Shown here piece after piece: positions 47,801-61,589 of a DNA stretch of 64,000 bases. A program made the translations under genes and the position numbers. The notes under the pieces were generated by a model that was not told the DNA's origin, searched no databases, and was given only the letters and a program-made list of their open reading frames with translations. The DNA is from Limnoperna fortunei (lineage: Eukaryota > Mollusca > Bivalvia > Mytilida > Modiolidae), in assembly GCA_944474755.1 (NCBI GenBank), contig OX104113.1, positions 70,735,917 through 70,799,916 on the forward strand, given 5' to 3'. Every line of letters begins with the position of its first letter. Positions within the stretch are counted from its first letter, which is position 1.

Positions 47801-49840
47801 CTGAATAAATGAAAAGTTTGAATAACATCCAACTAGGTACTTGTATATTCAGGACAACAATCCGTTTACAAACATTTAAACAGCGAGAAAAATGAATATG
47901 CGTTTTTTGGTAAGGACGGAGAATTGAACTTTTTGTAGTTGCTATTATGATCGACATCTATATAGAGGTCTTTATTGTCCAAGGAGGTATAACTCTCCAA
48001 GAAGCCATCCTTAATTTGTAAATCTGTTTAACAGTACCAGCACTAGAAGTGACATTTGAGGTTATTTCGCCTATACGAGTTTGTATTTTTAAACTTTTGG
48101 GGTAGAATCTGCAACTTACCACAGACGATCTTGTTCACGTTACTAAACGTTTTAAACATTAGACTATTAATTGAAATAATTAATGATAAACTTATAGTAT
48201 GTAACACCTTCTGACAACACACTATTATTTTATGCCTGATATAACATATACAAATTCATTGTAGATATTGATTTGTACACATAATTTAATTCACGTGCAT
48301 AATTTCTGAAAAATTATCAACATTGTATTCAAAGTGATTAATACAAGTTTCAGAAGCTTGTTTTAAGCCATATTATTATATTATACTGTATAATGTAGCT
48401 TTATAAAAATTGATTATTTAATAAAAATGTTTAAATTAAAATATACCAGCAACTTAATATGATGATTCCTCATGTTCAATGCCCATTTTTGCTTTTTGTC
48501 TTAAGTTATCTTCCTTTTATTTGTCCTATCGTTGACATTTCTTAAACTAAAGTTAAAACTGCCTCTTATAGTATTTTCCTCACTTTCCTCAGTTATTCTG
48601 CGCCCTTTTGTTATCATAAGCTTGTCAGTCCTTTTCCGAAAATATAATATTTTGTTATAATTCTAATATGATTTACATATTTAGAAATACGTTTGTTTGA
48701 TTGGTCTAGATTACTTCCGGTTGAGGTTTTTAACGAATATATTTTTTGATAAATAGAGTTGACTAGGATAAACGACGTTGACTGAACTATTTTTAGCGTA
48801 ACCAATGTAAACAAAGATGGCGGCTTTCAATATCGAAAGTAGCGATCAACTTACAAATTATTTGTTTGATGAATTATCATTAATGATTTGTTAAATTAAA
48901 AACTTTCCTTGTGTTCGATACAGAAAACAAAGTTATAGATTGGTGTAAAACTTAATTGTGTTTATTAAAATCAGAAAATTGTTTATGGAAATAATCGTAC
49001 GTAAAAAAATATATTCATACGTTTGCAGTCTATCCCGCTACCAAATACACAAGAAATATGAAGTTGAGAAACACATTAGATAAATTAATTTCTTAATGCA
49101 ATTAAAGAATTATAAGGATTAAACACCGTTTTAATATTATAATAGTTATCACTATATTAACAATTGTCCCACTTTCTGCACATTGAGCAAGTTAAAGTTT
49201 CCGTTTAATAAACGTTATAAATAATTATAGCCTTGTTTGTAGTCTAAATTTTTATTAACACTGGAAAACGACCTTAATTATGTAGAACTGTCTGATGAAC
49301 GTCAAAATCTTTATATCAGCAAATAGTTCTTTTACAAATTTTTTCTTTTAAATCCAAATCAACATGACTCACTGTATGATTTTCTGCAAAGTTTTCACAA
49401 AAATTCAATTACACCTATATTGTTGTTTAGTTTGTCTGGATATGATGTGAAATTTCTGTTATGTCCAGACATATTAACCTAAACATTTCTAGTTAAAAGT
49501 ACTTCAATTATTTTTATTGAATTAGTACATGATTCATTTGGTGTGATAAGTTGTTTCCTGTTAATTCATATATATTCTGCAGTTTGTGTTTGAGCGCCAT
49601 ATCCTGTTTGATGTGTTTGTTGTGTTTATTGTTTACATTGAGAGTACATTATGTTGTGTTCATCATTATTGTTTTATCTTTTTTGCTTCTTTCGCTGTTT
49701 TAAATGCAATACAAAATTCAGTAATAGGCCATTATTAAAAAAACTGACCAAATGTATAGTAGATAGATATCTGAAACATCTAAACAAGTCTAGATTGGGC
49801 TTTTGTGGGCATGTAGTTAGAAGTAGTTATTCGTTTTAAA
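44816..49840. other. 5-kb AT-rich region without a supported gene
   Basis: Open frames here are short and show no family signature. There is a C-run followed by an A-run at about 46295-46317. A short frame beginning in GATGGCGGC context at 48819 is discussed as a weak observation. Confidence 0.4.
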
Positions 49841-49844
49841 TGAA

Positions 49845-49960
49845 CACGTGCCTGCAAACACTGAAGTTGCCGTTTTGAACCTTACTGCAGGTAGTGTGTA
49901 CGTAACTTTAACCTTAATCGATAATGATAGCCAGTTTTCCTACCGAATTTCGGTTTTTAA
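49845..49960 (+). mobile_element. Degraded SINE fragment
   Basis: CAAACACTGAAGTTGCCGTT, TTACTGCAGGTAGTGTGTAC and GATAGCCAGTTTTCCTACCG follow the order of the window's SINE body, from just before the B box to the start of the core. Confidence 0.6.
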
Positions 49961-51370
49961 TTTAGTATGCATTTCACTTCCATTTTAAATATTTTAATTA
50001 ATAAGGTTTTTTATCCCTGTTGATAAGTGGCCTTAGCCTGATTTGTAATCATATTTAAGACATTTAGTGATAAAACACTTGTTAAAATCTTTAAAATATG
50101 GCTTTTTATATTAAAAGGTTTTAATGCTCTTGGGTACAGCTGTCCTCAGCCTAGTTTGTAATCGGTTTTAGTATATACATGTAGGTTGATAAAAAGCTCT
50201 TATATATCTTAAAGGGAAACTTCGCGAAAAAATGAAAATTTGATATGTTATTCTTCAAATAAAAAGAAATATAATTGCCTTTTGATGTTTTATTGTATTC
50301 TTTACGTTACGCTTCTAGAGTGGATTGAAAGTGGTAAAATTTTGTGTATAGGGGCCGCCATATTAACACCATTTTACCACGAGATTGCGTTTGTGACGTA
50401 ATAAATGTAATTATTCAGTAAATATGATAAATAATGCAGTTTAAACATATGTTTTTCTGTCTTTGCTCTTTGAAGAATATAAAAACTGTGGCGATGACTA
50501 ATGACCAGCTGACAACATAAGATTACCAAATACGTCTTAATGTTGTAATGATCTTTTGTATTAATAAAAGTACTTTTAGAAACAATTTTTAACCTGTCTT
50601 TATTTATTAACTCAGAAAGAATTTACTCAAATAATAATTGTAAATAAGAGATATATTTATATACAATTATTTTTAAACATAATAGATAATTTTGCACGTC
50701 TTGAAACGCCAGTTGTAACTGGACGTGAACATTTTACAGGTAACATTCATTGTTTATGAAGGGTAATTAACAGAACTAGCAGGTTAACAAACAGGATGTT
50801 TAGTGCAATTACTACATGTAGATCATTTGAAGCCGACTTTGAAGTATGAATATTCGGACATTTTCAAAAGCTAACCAGATTAAAGGTTACTCATGTAATT
50901 CGAAATTAGAACGGCACGTCCCTCTCGTTTTCGTATAAATGAGTTCGGTATTGGCAAAACTAATGAAAATTAAATATTTAACAAGGGAGGTAATTTTTAC
51001 TAAAAACTACCATTTTTAGCACTTTTTGACCAGTTTTTTCCCCATTCACAAAAAATTTAACCCAGAGACTCCTATTTGCTTTCAATCCCTAAAATGTATA
51101 CCAATTTCTTGACATAATATAAAAAAATTCAGAAAATTTCATTGGACAGAATTTTTGTAATCTTTTATTTTAGTGCTTTTTATTCTCTTCTCTGTATAAT
51201 CTATTAGACAATTTAAAATTTCAGTGCTCAACCCCTCAAAAATAAGTTCTGAAACCCTATTTTGTATTTTGAATTATGATAACTTGTTTAATAAAACTAA
51301 CTATGGCCAATGCATCAACTTTTCGGATTCTATATTATTATGATTTAAAACATCTCTTCAAGACCTTAAA
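49961..51370. other. AT-rich region without a recognised gene
   Basis: Nothing coding is supported. The right part may be 3' sequence of the LINE relic that begins at 51375, since that relic reads leftward. Confidence 0.35.
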
Positions 51371-52099
51371 GAGATTAAATATATTGTTTTAATTGCATGC
51401 TTATAATCAATCTATCTGTGTGGAGAAACATCGTATTATTATCAGCATAAACAACTCTGTCTGATAGAAAGATCGAGAACAGGAAAGGGGATAAATTCTC
51501 ACCTTGTCCTACCCCAATATCACACGCGAAAAACCAAGAGATATCCGTTCCCCCTTTTACACATGATTTAATATTCCCATACATGTCATAGATAACCTTT
51601 AAAAGTTTTCCCTGGATATGCTGGAAATAAACTTGCACCATAATCCTATTCTCCAAACAGTATCAAACGCTTTGCGGAAATCTACAAATGTACACAATAA
51701 CTCTTTATTATTATGAAAATGAAGTTATATTAATTTTTTCACACAAATATATTGTCATTTGTACTATACCCTTTTCTAAATCCGGCTTGAGCCTTTGAAA
51801 TAAGATCTGATAATTCAGCAAATTTATTCAACCTATTATTCATTACAGCAGTAAATAATTTACCAATTGATGACACCAGAGTAATCCCCTAGTAAGAATC
51901 TTGATTAAATGGGTCCCTCTTGTTTTTATACATTGGTAAAATAATACAAATAGTCCAAATATTATCATCAGTGTTAAATTCTTTAAAAAAATCATATAAT
52001 TATTAAATGTTAAGGCTATTTTCAGTTTCCGCGGAAATATTTATTTTATTAAGAATATTCCACAGGTGACGCGGGACGTTATCAGCTGCTCTGCTCATT

Positions 52100-52712
52100 T
52101 TCTACTTTAAATTGATAGTTACTAAATGTCTTGTTCATTGCTGTCTTGATTTTATTATTGACAACATATTTGTCATGTTTGGAGGACATGTTTTTCAACA
52201 GACTGTTGGTATTCTAATGAGTACTAATTGTGCTCCTCTCCTAGCCGACCTGTTTTTGTACTCTTATGAGGCTAAATTCGTAGAAGGCCTACTGAAAAAG
52301 AAAGAAAAGACACTAAACTACTCAAACAAGGGTGTGTTGTACCTAGATTGATGTTATCTCTCCAGAAGTTCTATGGTCGTCACCATGACTTAATTGATCG
52401 TTATAGGAAATCACTGTCTCATATGATCTGATATATTCGCTGGGTCATAGGTAGTGTTTCCTATTCCTGGGTTTGACTTTCCCCCCTGGATATGACAGTG
52501 AGTATCTTGACGGGTGTGTAATTAGAGACAAGCATTGCTTACTCGTCTGGAGCACCTGCAGAGTGCACCCATGGTTTTTATTGGGTTCGGGTTACTCTCT
52601 TTCTGTGTTTTATGTTTTTGATTTTTGTGTTGTCTTTGTCTATATCCGGATTTGTTACTGTATCTTTCCTTTTGGCTAATGTTGTTCGGTCGGTTTTCTT
52701 TGCTATTTTCTT
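52100..52712 (+). pseudogene. Penelope-like RT fragment inserted in the LINE relic
   Basis: Forward frame 52112-52351 reads LDFIIDNIFVMFGGHVFQQT, then GILMSTNCAPLLADLFLYSY, which is the fingers-to-palm region of Penelope-like RTs. It then jumps to a downstream part (FYGRHHDLIDRYRKSLSHMI near 52364-52430) and a 3' tail from TTACTCGTCTGGAGCACCTG to GGTCGGTTTTCTTTGCTATT. The catalytic box region is deleted. It is flanked on both sides by minus-strand LINE sequence, so it landed there later. Confidence 0.75.
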
Positions 52713-52914
52713 GTATGCCTAACTGCTCACTTTCAATTGAATTCTTGATTCGTCAGTTTTCGTGGTAGCGTGTTTTTTCTTTGCGGTATAAAATTCCGCA
52801 CATTTAAAATGACAGTTTTCATCAAACCAAGGTTCAGATACTTTACAATACGAGTTATTCTTACGCATTTTCGTTGCTCCAACCGTTTTGTGTGCTGATT
52901 CTTTTGGTAAAGAG

Positions 52915-53192
52915 TTAAGGTATCCGACCCACAATTGAAGTTACCATTTAATTTTATTTGTCGTCCAAGAAATACAGCTTTATTAAATCAATGTATTGCT
53001 AATTAATGATAAAAAATAAAATATATTATATAACTTGAGTCAATGTTCACAATTTTCAGGAAAAAAAAATAATTACTCAAATAGTATTTCCGATGTTTGC
53101 CGAACATTACCGATGCCTGCTCCATTGAAAAACAATGGACATCCGGGACACCAAATATGATCACGTGGTCAATTATGGTCCGGATACCTTAA
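52915..53192. mobile_element. 270-bp MITE with TTAA target duplication
   Basis: TTAA (52915-52918 and 53189-53192) flanks an element starting GGTATCCGACCCACAATTGA and ending in the near reverse complement (TCAATTATGGTCCGGATACC). It sits inside the LINE linker. Removing the element and one TTAA joins the minus-strand LINE frames in phase across FVACF and NSLPKE. The TTAA preference fits piggyBac- or Kolobok-type mobilisation; no transposase is present. Confidence 0.85.
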
Positions 53193-53800
53193 AGCACGCA
53201 ACAAACGAGTTCAAAGACTTTTCAAATTTGTCATCATCTATATTCAAGTTATTCAGTTTCTGAAATACATCCTGAGCATTGATTTTATTTTCAACATTTT
53301 GAACAAACTGATTTTGCCTGTCGGCAATCCACTTGATTGAAGTTCGCACATTAAATTGATCTTTGGGCGATTTACCTACAATCAAATTTGTATTGTTTTG
53401 AGCTGAAAAGGCTTTGCGTAGTCGACAATGAACGTCTGAATCGATTGAATCAAATTCCTGTATATAGGGAAATAAATCTGGGGAAGCTATTAAATAATCA
53501 ATTAGGCTTGTTCGACTACTCCTTTGTCACTACCAACTCTGCCATTGCAATTATATAAGCCATTGTTTTGACAAATGTTAAGCAGTTTTTACCAAATGAA
53601 TTGCATCTACCAACATAACATCTTCGCTGTCCCTTTTGAGTGGGACATTATAAGATATGAGCTTTCGATACTGTGTAAGGCATTATCAATACATTCTATT
53701 TAAATCAATATCGCCTAAAGCAACACAGTCTTCGTTAATTATTATGAAATCGAACTTATTTTAAGAGTTTAAAAAAAGCACAGAGAAGACGACTCAGAAA

Positions 53801-56800
53801 TATTAGCTGCGATGCTAAAGCTTCTTGCTATGGGTATTTGTTTTGCACTGCAATTTTAAGGAACATTTGATCTTATTGTCTACATAAAACATGCATTGGA
53901 ATCATCTCGCACAAACCCAACCAAACACCTATAAAAAAAGTATACAAAAGGTTGTACGGAAACTCCTATCAGTTTGAAAGTATACAAAATAGATGAAACA
54001 TGTTTGTTATTAAGCGATACATTTACATACATCTTAATTGAACTAAATTGGTGTTTTATTATATCATTTACTTTTTTGTACTCTTTTATAGGTCTTTATG
54101 CTAAAACAATTAATGATATATAACTTATTGCATAATCACTTATAATAAAATGATTTGGTCTATTACCGTAGTCTACATTATTGATATCAGTTCATTACTA
54201 TACACGCTAATATGTCTTTTTGCAAAATTGTGGGTTTCTAATACATTAGTATGTAAATGAATTTATTCATGTCAAAACATAAGGGATAACATTATTTATT
54301 TATGTTGTGATCACATCTATTAATGTTTTTTTAATCTTGCCCTGTAATCATGTTATAGATACAAAAACTATTGAACAGAAAAATTTGTTCAATGATGACT
54401 ACTAGAAAAGTAAGAAAATATTACATTTAACATAGTTACAAGTTACAAAGAAAAAATAACGAATTGACGTAAATACATAAACAATTAGTTTTTTTTATTA
54501 TAAACACATAATGAACATCACCCCCTCAGAGTTGATAAATAGTTTTGCTCTGATGGCCTCGGTCGGTCCTGGTATGTTTGTTTTTATAAATCAAGCTGTA
54601 CGCCTCCCATCTGTTGTAGTGTGTTACTTTGTATATACAACTATTATGAGTTAATATAGTTTGCTGTCAGTTTTATACCTCGTTTGTTATACGATAAAAT
54701 ATGTTTACGTTTGAATTTAGACCACATTAGACATTTAAACATTTATCATAAATTCAAAAAAATCAAAATAGTAGTTTTTGTTAGAAAATTCTCCATACGA
54801 GTAAAACAAATATTCATACTGCTCTTCTTGCTGTCGCGAGAAGATTGGTTAATGATGTGAGCTGCACTTATCCTATAGGTTTCAGTATTTCTTATCTACG
54901 AATTGTAGAAAATTAGTTTTAATATATTAAATTATAATACACTAATCTGCAATTTGTTGACACATATCTTGATGTTAACATAGTCCCTTCTGTCTAATTG
55001 CTGTTTATTGTATTGTTCTAGCTTTTTTTGGCTTTTACAACTACATAGCGAGGTTTAGGTTTTAAACTGCTAACAAAAAGTACACTCACCAAGTGCAACC
55101 TCCCATAACGTTAGTTCGACTTTATTCATAAAGAAATAAAAAACCCTCTGTTTGATGCATACATCGTCAGAAATATAATTTTCAATAATTTTTATGTTTC
55201 TGGTGTTTCTGATGCATTATACAAATGATTCGGCTAATGCAACAAATCGTTCAAAAGACCTAAACAGGACTGATATCTAATTCAAAAAAATCATCAAAAC
55301 CTTTTTGTATTTCAGATTTTGAAAGAAAAAGAACAAAAATCCTAATTTGTATGTGAACTATAAATTACTAACATGAATTCGGGTTAACGGCAAAATAATT
55401 TGTCCGCAAAAAATATTTTCTATATTATCTAATGTCTAAATCTGGCTCTATGGAACTATTAGCCACATCACAAATATAGTGCTATGAGTCAAATGTTCAT
55501 AAGCCAATGGACAACTAACTACTCTTAATATCATATTAATTCTAAGAAATAATCAAGTCCACGGAAAATGTGTTCTCGATTTAACAGTCTAGTAAGATTG
55601 ACTAATTAACGTCAGCATATATTCGGGGATATTTAACAGACAAAATGTTCGTTTTTGTGTTTGGTTAATACCATATATTTCTTTTTTGATTAAAACTGTC
55701 TATGAGTGATCTAAAATCATTTTTATGGTTTTTATTTACTACTGAACTAGAAAAGACAGTTTTAATTATTTCTGTTTAAAGCAAAGTGGGAATGTAAAAT
55801 TCATTATGAGAGATGTTTGTCATAGCAACATCAATTATTACTGATATCAAGGATGTTACATACAGTGAGTTTTTTTATCGGTGTTTGATTAGTTTGCAAT
55901 TAACCTGCTACATTATTTATTTTAAATAAGAAAGTTGTTTCAAATGTTCAAACATTAATTTAATTCCACGATGGGCAGTGTGAAGTTTGATTACATTAAC
56001 AGTAAAAATAGTACTACTTGCAACTGCCTAATAATAAATTGTAGTGTCCCCATTTCTCGCTGATACTAGATGTTGAACCTTTAAATAATATTGTTATTTC
56101 AACATATTAATTGCTTCTGTACTATTTTGTGATTCAAGCAGCCAATTCACAAAAAATTATTAACTTAAAAATATATGATTAAAATCATAAAAAGCAAAGT
56201 TTCTATATCAATATATCCGATTAAATTTCTTTTAGAAGAAGATTTCAAAGCAACGTATTTAATTTCTGCAAACGATTTAAATTCATTAACATAAATTTGA
56301 TAGACATGTATATAGAAAAACCTGCATCTAGGTGTTACCAGCGGCGCGTAAATAACTGCTTTTACTTTTCCTCTGACCAAAAGTGTATTTTTTAGTAGCG
56401 CGTAAGCCAGTTATTGCCAACAGTCTTTTAAAATCCGCGTAAAGGTATAAGGATTAAAGTGCATACACGTATATTCGCAATTTAAGTGACATATCAAGGA
56501 AACGTCTTAAAAAATAAAATCGATCTTTTCACTCTTATTTTTAACTTAATCATTTACTATCATCTATTAAAATTGTTTTGCAATTCGGACGGTGTTTTGT
56601 TGCAAAACAATTATGATTCTGTAATAAAAGATACAATTTTCCAAATTTGATCGTTCAATAGTTATTACCTACCAGTCTTACCTAATTAAACCCAAATTAT
56701 TTATTATATAGGTTATGAATAATATAGAATTTACATTTTGTTTTCGTTTATTAAATTTATTTGAAGGAAACAATCTCAATTTTATATACGTATAACTTTC

Positions 56801-59670
56801 ATATGCAATTTTGTGAAGATTAGTCATGTTAAATCCATTGTTTGTTGACTTCGATATGCCATATGTATGTAACATTTTAAAGGTATATTCAGTGATATAT
56901 AAAACCATAGTTCTATATTGCTCTAATATATATAATACAAGGATAATACAAGGTAGTAAAAAACCAAGACTAAATAACATTGGCATAGCAAAGAGAAAAT
57001 CTGAACATCACACGCAATAGACATTTGACGTTTAAAGCATGTAACAAACAAGAAAGCAACATGAACCTGTTGGAACAATTTATGATATCTGTTATTCAAA
57101 AAGGGGAGTGTTATAGTGACATATGTCATATTAATGGACAGGGCTGATATGCCATCCAGAGTGAGAGATTACACTAGTATGTTTCTCAAGAATACCTGTG
57201 TGGTATACATGTATCCAATAACGATCAACATTTTAAGACTGACTATAATTTTACACATGGAACAAACATCCTTGCTTTATTAGACTTTCAGTGAGCCGCA
57301 ATTCTCCGTCAAGGAAACTACTGTATGAAGTTTAGTGATTAATACAGTCTATAAGCGGATGTTGCAAAATTAAATTTTAATCTTGCTGAAAAGAGATAAC
57401 AACTAAGAAAGATAGATTATTGATTACTTAACTGTACTACGCCCCTCATGCAAATTAAAATTTAATAAAAGATTAGTATTTTTAATCCAAAATTTTTTGT
57501 ACAATGTAATATTGACGACATACTTTTCTATTGAAACGGTTATGTAAACATATTTATACCGTTAGAGAAAATGGGTTAATGATAATTACAACTTGCGATT
57601 AACATTGACGTTTTATTTGAATAATTGATATATTTGTTTACATCTCCTAGATTTCGTTTATGAATTATTTTAAGTTAGCCTAATAAATCTTACATATAAC
57701 AGCTATAAAATTTCCATTTATTTACACTGGATACCCTAACTTTACTAAACTCTGGTCAAATTGCGTGTATCTTCTTGTATAACAGAAAAGGATATAACAT
57801 ACATAAAATTCCCATTGATTTAAAAACATCTTTGTTTCTGATTGATTCGTGTTACATTGGTTTACCTGTGTAAGGAGTGAAATCTTGGAATTATTTACAG
57901 CAATATAAAAGTAAGTAGGTCATACATTTAATTTCACACGTAAAAATGTTATGATTTGGTTTTCTAATTTTGCCGCTTTGTTGTACAGTTAGTAAAATAT
58001 GATTTTTTTCTATCTATCAGACAGCCTAAGTGGCACATTCACTGCATATCCTAAATAAATGAAGAAATCAACAGAAATGTAGGTATGAATAGGCACTAAA
58101 ATAAAAAATCACAGTTAGCATCACAATCACAGCGGCCAATTGTCGTGGGAGGGTAAATAATTTCTGCTATTTATTATATTTTCAATAAAATACACGAAAA
58201 TAGTCACGATCATTTAACCATTATAGCTTACCATATTTTCTTTTACATCCTTGCTTCTGGTATTAACATTTAAAACCTTATACATGCAACTAACAATATT
58301 TCGTCTCATTTAAACAATATATCATTTTCACATCTGAATTCAAGTAACTTAAAATAAATCCTTAAATAATGCAATAATAAGTCTACAGAAACATCCAATG
58401 TACGTTTGGCAAACACTATAACCTTCCTAATTGACTCGTACTATAATTATGATTTTGATATTTGATTATCACTGGGAAAGAAAGACAAGATATTTCATTG
58501 TTTATTTTATCTAAACCCATTTATAGTAATCATGATCTCTCAGAGTATAGTCAATCACAACAAAACATTTGAGCACTTCTATATTAGATGTAGAAGCTTT
58601 CATTACATATGTTTAAATAATACGCGATTGTGTATTCGTAAAATCTTTTGCATTAATTTAACCTTATATCGAGGAATAATTTAGCTTCCTTTATAAAACA
58701 AAACGTTAAAATTACTTAAACAATATTATACCACAGCGGCTTTAAAAAAAGTGTTCGGTATATTTGTCACAATCAACTTTTGTTATCACAAATATGTCCG
58801 AACAAATATTCCTAACACAGTACTGTGCAAGGTATAAATAGGACTCATTTTCCCTTCAAAATGAGTAAAACAATTATGAAAAATAAAAATAGGTGTCAAG
58901 GTTAATTGATTGTTTGGTATCGCTTTGCAGTCTACGCCCAGAATCTGTAGATTCGTTCTATTACTTTTCAGTAAAATCGTAACAAATATTGCATACATCC
59001 TTTTTTAGTTACTGTTACGCGGACTGTTGCTCACTACTGTTAAATATAAACTTAACAATCAATTCATCTTAAGCTTTATGCTATGAGACACAGACGGAAA
59101 GTTGTGAAATTCACCTATGCGTGAATTAAAGCAATGACTTTTGAAGGTGGTTGTATTAATAATTTGATGATAAATTGTTTATCACCACTATGCTTAAATA
59201 CAAGACAAAATTATCTTAAACGATAAAATTGTCTCAAAATAGGCATGGCTGTAGCACGCAGAATGGAATAAAAAATGTGTGTATTTTAAACGAAATAAAT
59301 TAAATTGTATCGAATATCAATATAAAAGGCTTATTATTTAGTATATAAAAAAGCAAAAATCTAAAAGCACCATACTGCTTGCTATTCTTTCGTCTAATAT
59401 TTAACATTTTAAAAATTTAATATTGGGAATGTGACGAACATTTTAATTACATCTGTGATTAACACAAATATATTATTTTAATATGACAAGAACAAACAAA
59501 ATACACAGGGGAGAATATCATCATTAGTTTATCATGTTTATCATATGCAAATACTACAAAGTATATTTCCTTTAAAAACTACCCACACAGTCGGACGTAA
59601 ACATACAACACATTTGTACGCAATAACAATTTATAACAGAAAGGACAAAACAATAAAAAGAAAATAATAA
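53801..59670. other. 5.9-kb AT-rich region without a supported gene
   Basis: Short open frames only, none with recognisable motifs or splice support. No tandem or inverted repeat of note was seen by eye. Confidence 0.4.
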
Positions 59671-59678
59671 TAACTAGT

Positions 59679-60601
59679 GTTGATGCCAAAACAAAATGTC
59701 TCCCGAACAAACCCCCTTTGCCACTATAATCTTTAGCATGTTGAAAACCCCCCATTAAAAAATTTTACCTAGATAATACAAAGTTCTATACAATGACCCC
59801 CGTTTCCATGAAAGCAGTAGCCATTTTGAAAATTCCAAAAAAGGATTGCAAAAATTCAGGTCACCCTTAACATGTTCCCAAAGTTCCATATTGATTGTAT
59901 AATAAAAAAAAAAGAAGAAGAAGAATAAGAAACCGGACAAAAACAATATGTCTCCCAAAGCTTTGTTTGTGAGACATAACTATTGTTGAGTGTGTTGGGA
60001 TGCCAACACAGAATGTCTTTGAAACGAATCCCCATTACCACTATAACTTTGAGCATGTTGAAAAACCCCCAAAATACAAATTGTATCATGATAATACAGT
60101 GTCATATATAATTATCCCCGTTTCCATGAAAACGAAAGATACTTTGAAAATTCCAAAAGAGGATTGAAATACTTCAGGTTACCTTTATCATGTTCCCAAA
60201 GTGTGCGGACAAGATTGATAGGAAAGAAAAAAAAAGAAAAAGAAGAATTATTAATTATTTTGTTGGGATGCTAACACAGAATGTCTCCCAAACAAACCCC
60301 CATTGCCACTTTAATCTTCAGCATGTTGAAACCCCGCAAAAAATTTCCTATATAATGACCCCTGATCTCCGTTTCCGTGGAAATGGCAGCCATTTTTAAA
60401 ATTCAAAAAGTTGATTGGAAAACTTTAGGTCACCCTACCATGTTCCCAAAGTTTCCTCTTGATTGGACATTGCATCGCAGGGAAACTGTGCGTACAAGTT
60501 CACATGGAAAGAAAAAAAGAGAAAAAACCAATAATAATAAGAAACCGGACAAAAACAATATGTCTCCCAAAATTACGTTTGGGAGATATAATAACCGCGA
60601 C
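59679..60601. repeat. Three tandem copies of a ~260-345-bp unit
   Basis: Units start near 59679, 59990 and 60262. Each has a GTCTCCCAAACAAACCCCCA-type start, AATCTTTAGCATGTTGAAAA, CCGTTTCCATGAAA, GTCACCCTTACCATGTTCCC in variant form, and a purine-rich stretch. Units 1 and 3 end AGAAACCGGACAAAAACAAT plus ATGTCTCCCAAA and its inverse, a short hairpin. A solo end piece lies at 41.9 kb. No protein is encoded. Confidence 0.8.
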
Positions 60602-60834
60602 TAAACTTACGACGCTATAAACTGACAATTGACCAAAACATAATACATTGATACATATAACTCAAACAGAACCAAATATATAGTTACTGCAGATATAACA
60701 GGCATTCACCTAGAAAATGTAGCAAACAAAAGCAACCACAACAGGAACACCAAGTAACGGATGAAAAATGTCACTAACAATAGGACACAAACACGAAAAG
60801 AGCATTTTGCACAGGACGACGCCTCTTTCTTTGA

Positions 60835-60935
60835 TAATATATGTTGTTTGTCTATATTCGGATTGTTCCTTAATTGTTCCTTGACTTTTAGCTCTTGTTC
60901 GGTCAGTTTCCTTTGCTATTGTATTTATACATGAG
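60835..60935 (+). mobile_element. Penelope-like 3'-tail fragment
   Basis: TTTGTCTATATTCGGATTGT, then CTCTTGTTCGGTCAGTTTCC and TTTGCTATTG, matches the end of the Penelope-like copy at 52630-52712 (TTGTCTATATCCGGATTTGT, TTGTTCGGTCGGTTTTCTTT). Confidence 0.55.
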
Positions 60936-61580
60936 AACAAACACTTTCTAAACAGTAACCTGTAAAACTTAAAGTTATATTTTATGTACTAATTATAAAT
61001 ATGTAACAAGCTGAATATTATAAATTAAAAACGCTAAATTTTAAAGCTTAATAATATTTTTACATATATTATAAGAGAGATTTATAATATTCTTTTCTAC
61101 TGCCCTAAAAATTTATTGACATAATAAATTACAAGATTATAAGTAAAATAAAAGAAATCCATAATTGATCGTGTGAATTTTAAAGTTTTAAATGTGCGAC
61201 TTTAGGCGCAAGGGTCAATTAGTTCAAAACACCACTGTGACCACTGTGAGATGCAAACTGAAAGATTATCCTAAAGCACTGTTTCAGCTGTCTTTATTGT
61301 GTGGTATTATATTGATAAGTAATATTGTGGATAAAAAACGGAAGTTAAATGTTGTTGTCTAGTAAATACATTTCAAGATCGAGATGACAATTATTAATAC
61401 ACTCCTAACTTTGTCTGAATTTGAAACCACTGATCAAAATTATGTATCGTTGCTTTGACCTACAATTAGTCGCGTTTTGTTCTAGTGTTGACATTCGCAG
61501 TGCAGTAAGTTATTATACGCTACTATTCTTCCACATGAGACAAATCATTAAACTTAGCTTTCCTTTGATAATAATGGCTT
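60936..61580. other. AT-rich region, nothing recognised
   Basis: No gene or repeat is supported here. Confidence 0.4.
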
Positions 61581-61589
61581 TCTTTCAAA

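Larger units (their letters stand above)
51375..53800 (-). pseudogene. LINE relic (endonuclease, linker, RT), twice interrupted
   Basis: On the minus strand, from right to left: the endonuclease end with SLIDYLIASPDLFPYIQEFD (about 53440-53510), the linker (53173-53385, then 52719-52914 with EPWFDENCHFKCAEFYTAKK), and an RT with SYxGITLVSSIGKLF and ISKAQAGFRKG (about 51770-51900), FVDFRKAF-like (about 51665-51690) and GVGQGENLSPFLFSIFLSD (51470-51530). The linker is split by a 270-bp MITE (52919-53188). A Penelope-like fragment (52100-52712) separates linker and RT. Stops and frameshifts are frequent, so it is dead. It resembles the relics at 12.7 and 16.6 kb in style, and clearly differs from the PHD-bearing LINE at 33.4 kb. 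Confidence 0.78.

Noticed and set aside
56678..56986. 102-codon minus-strand frame
   Set aside because: Tyr/Ile/Asn-rich translation typical of AT-rich non-coding DNA; no family features.
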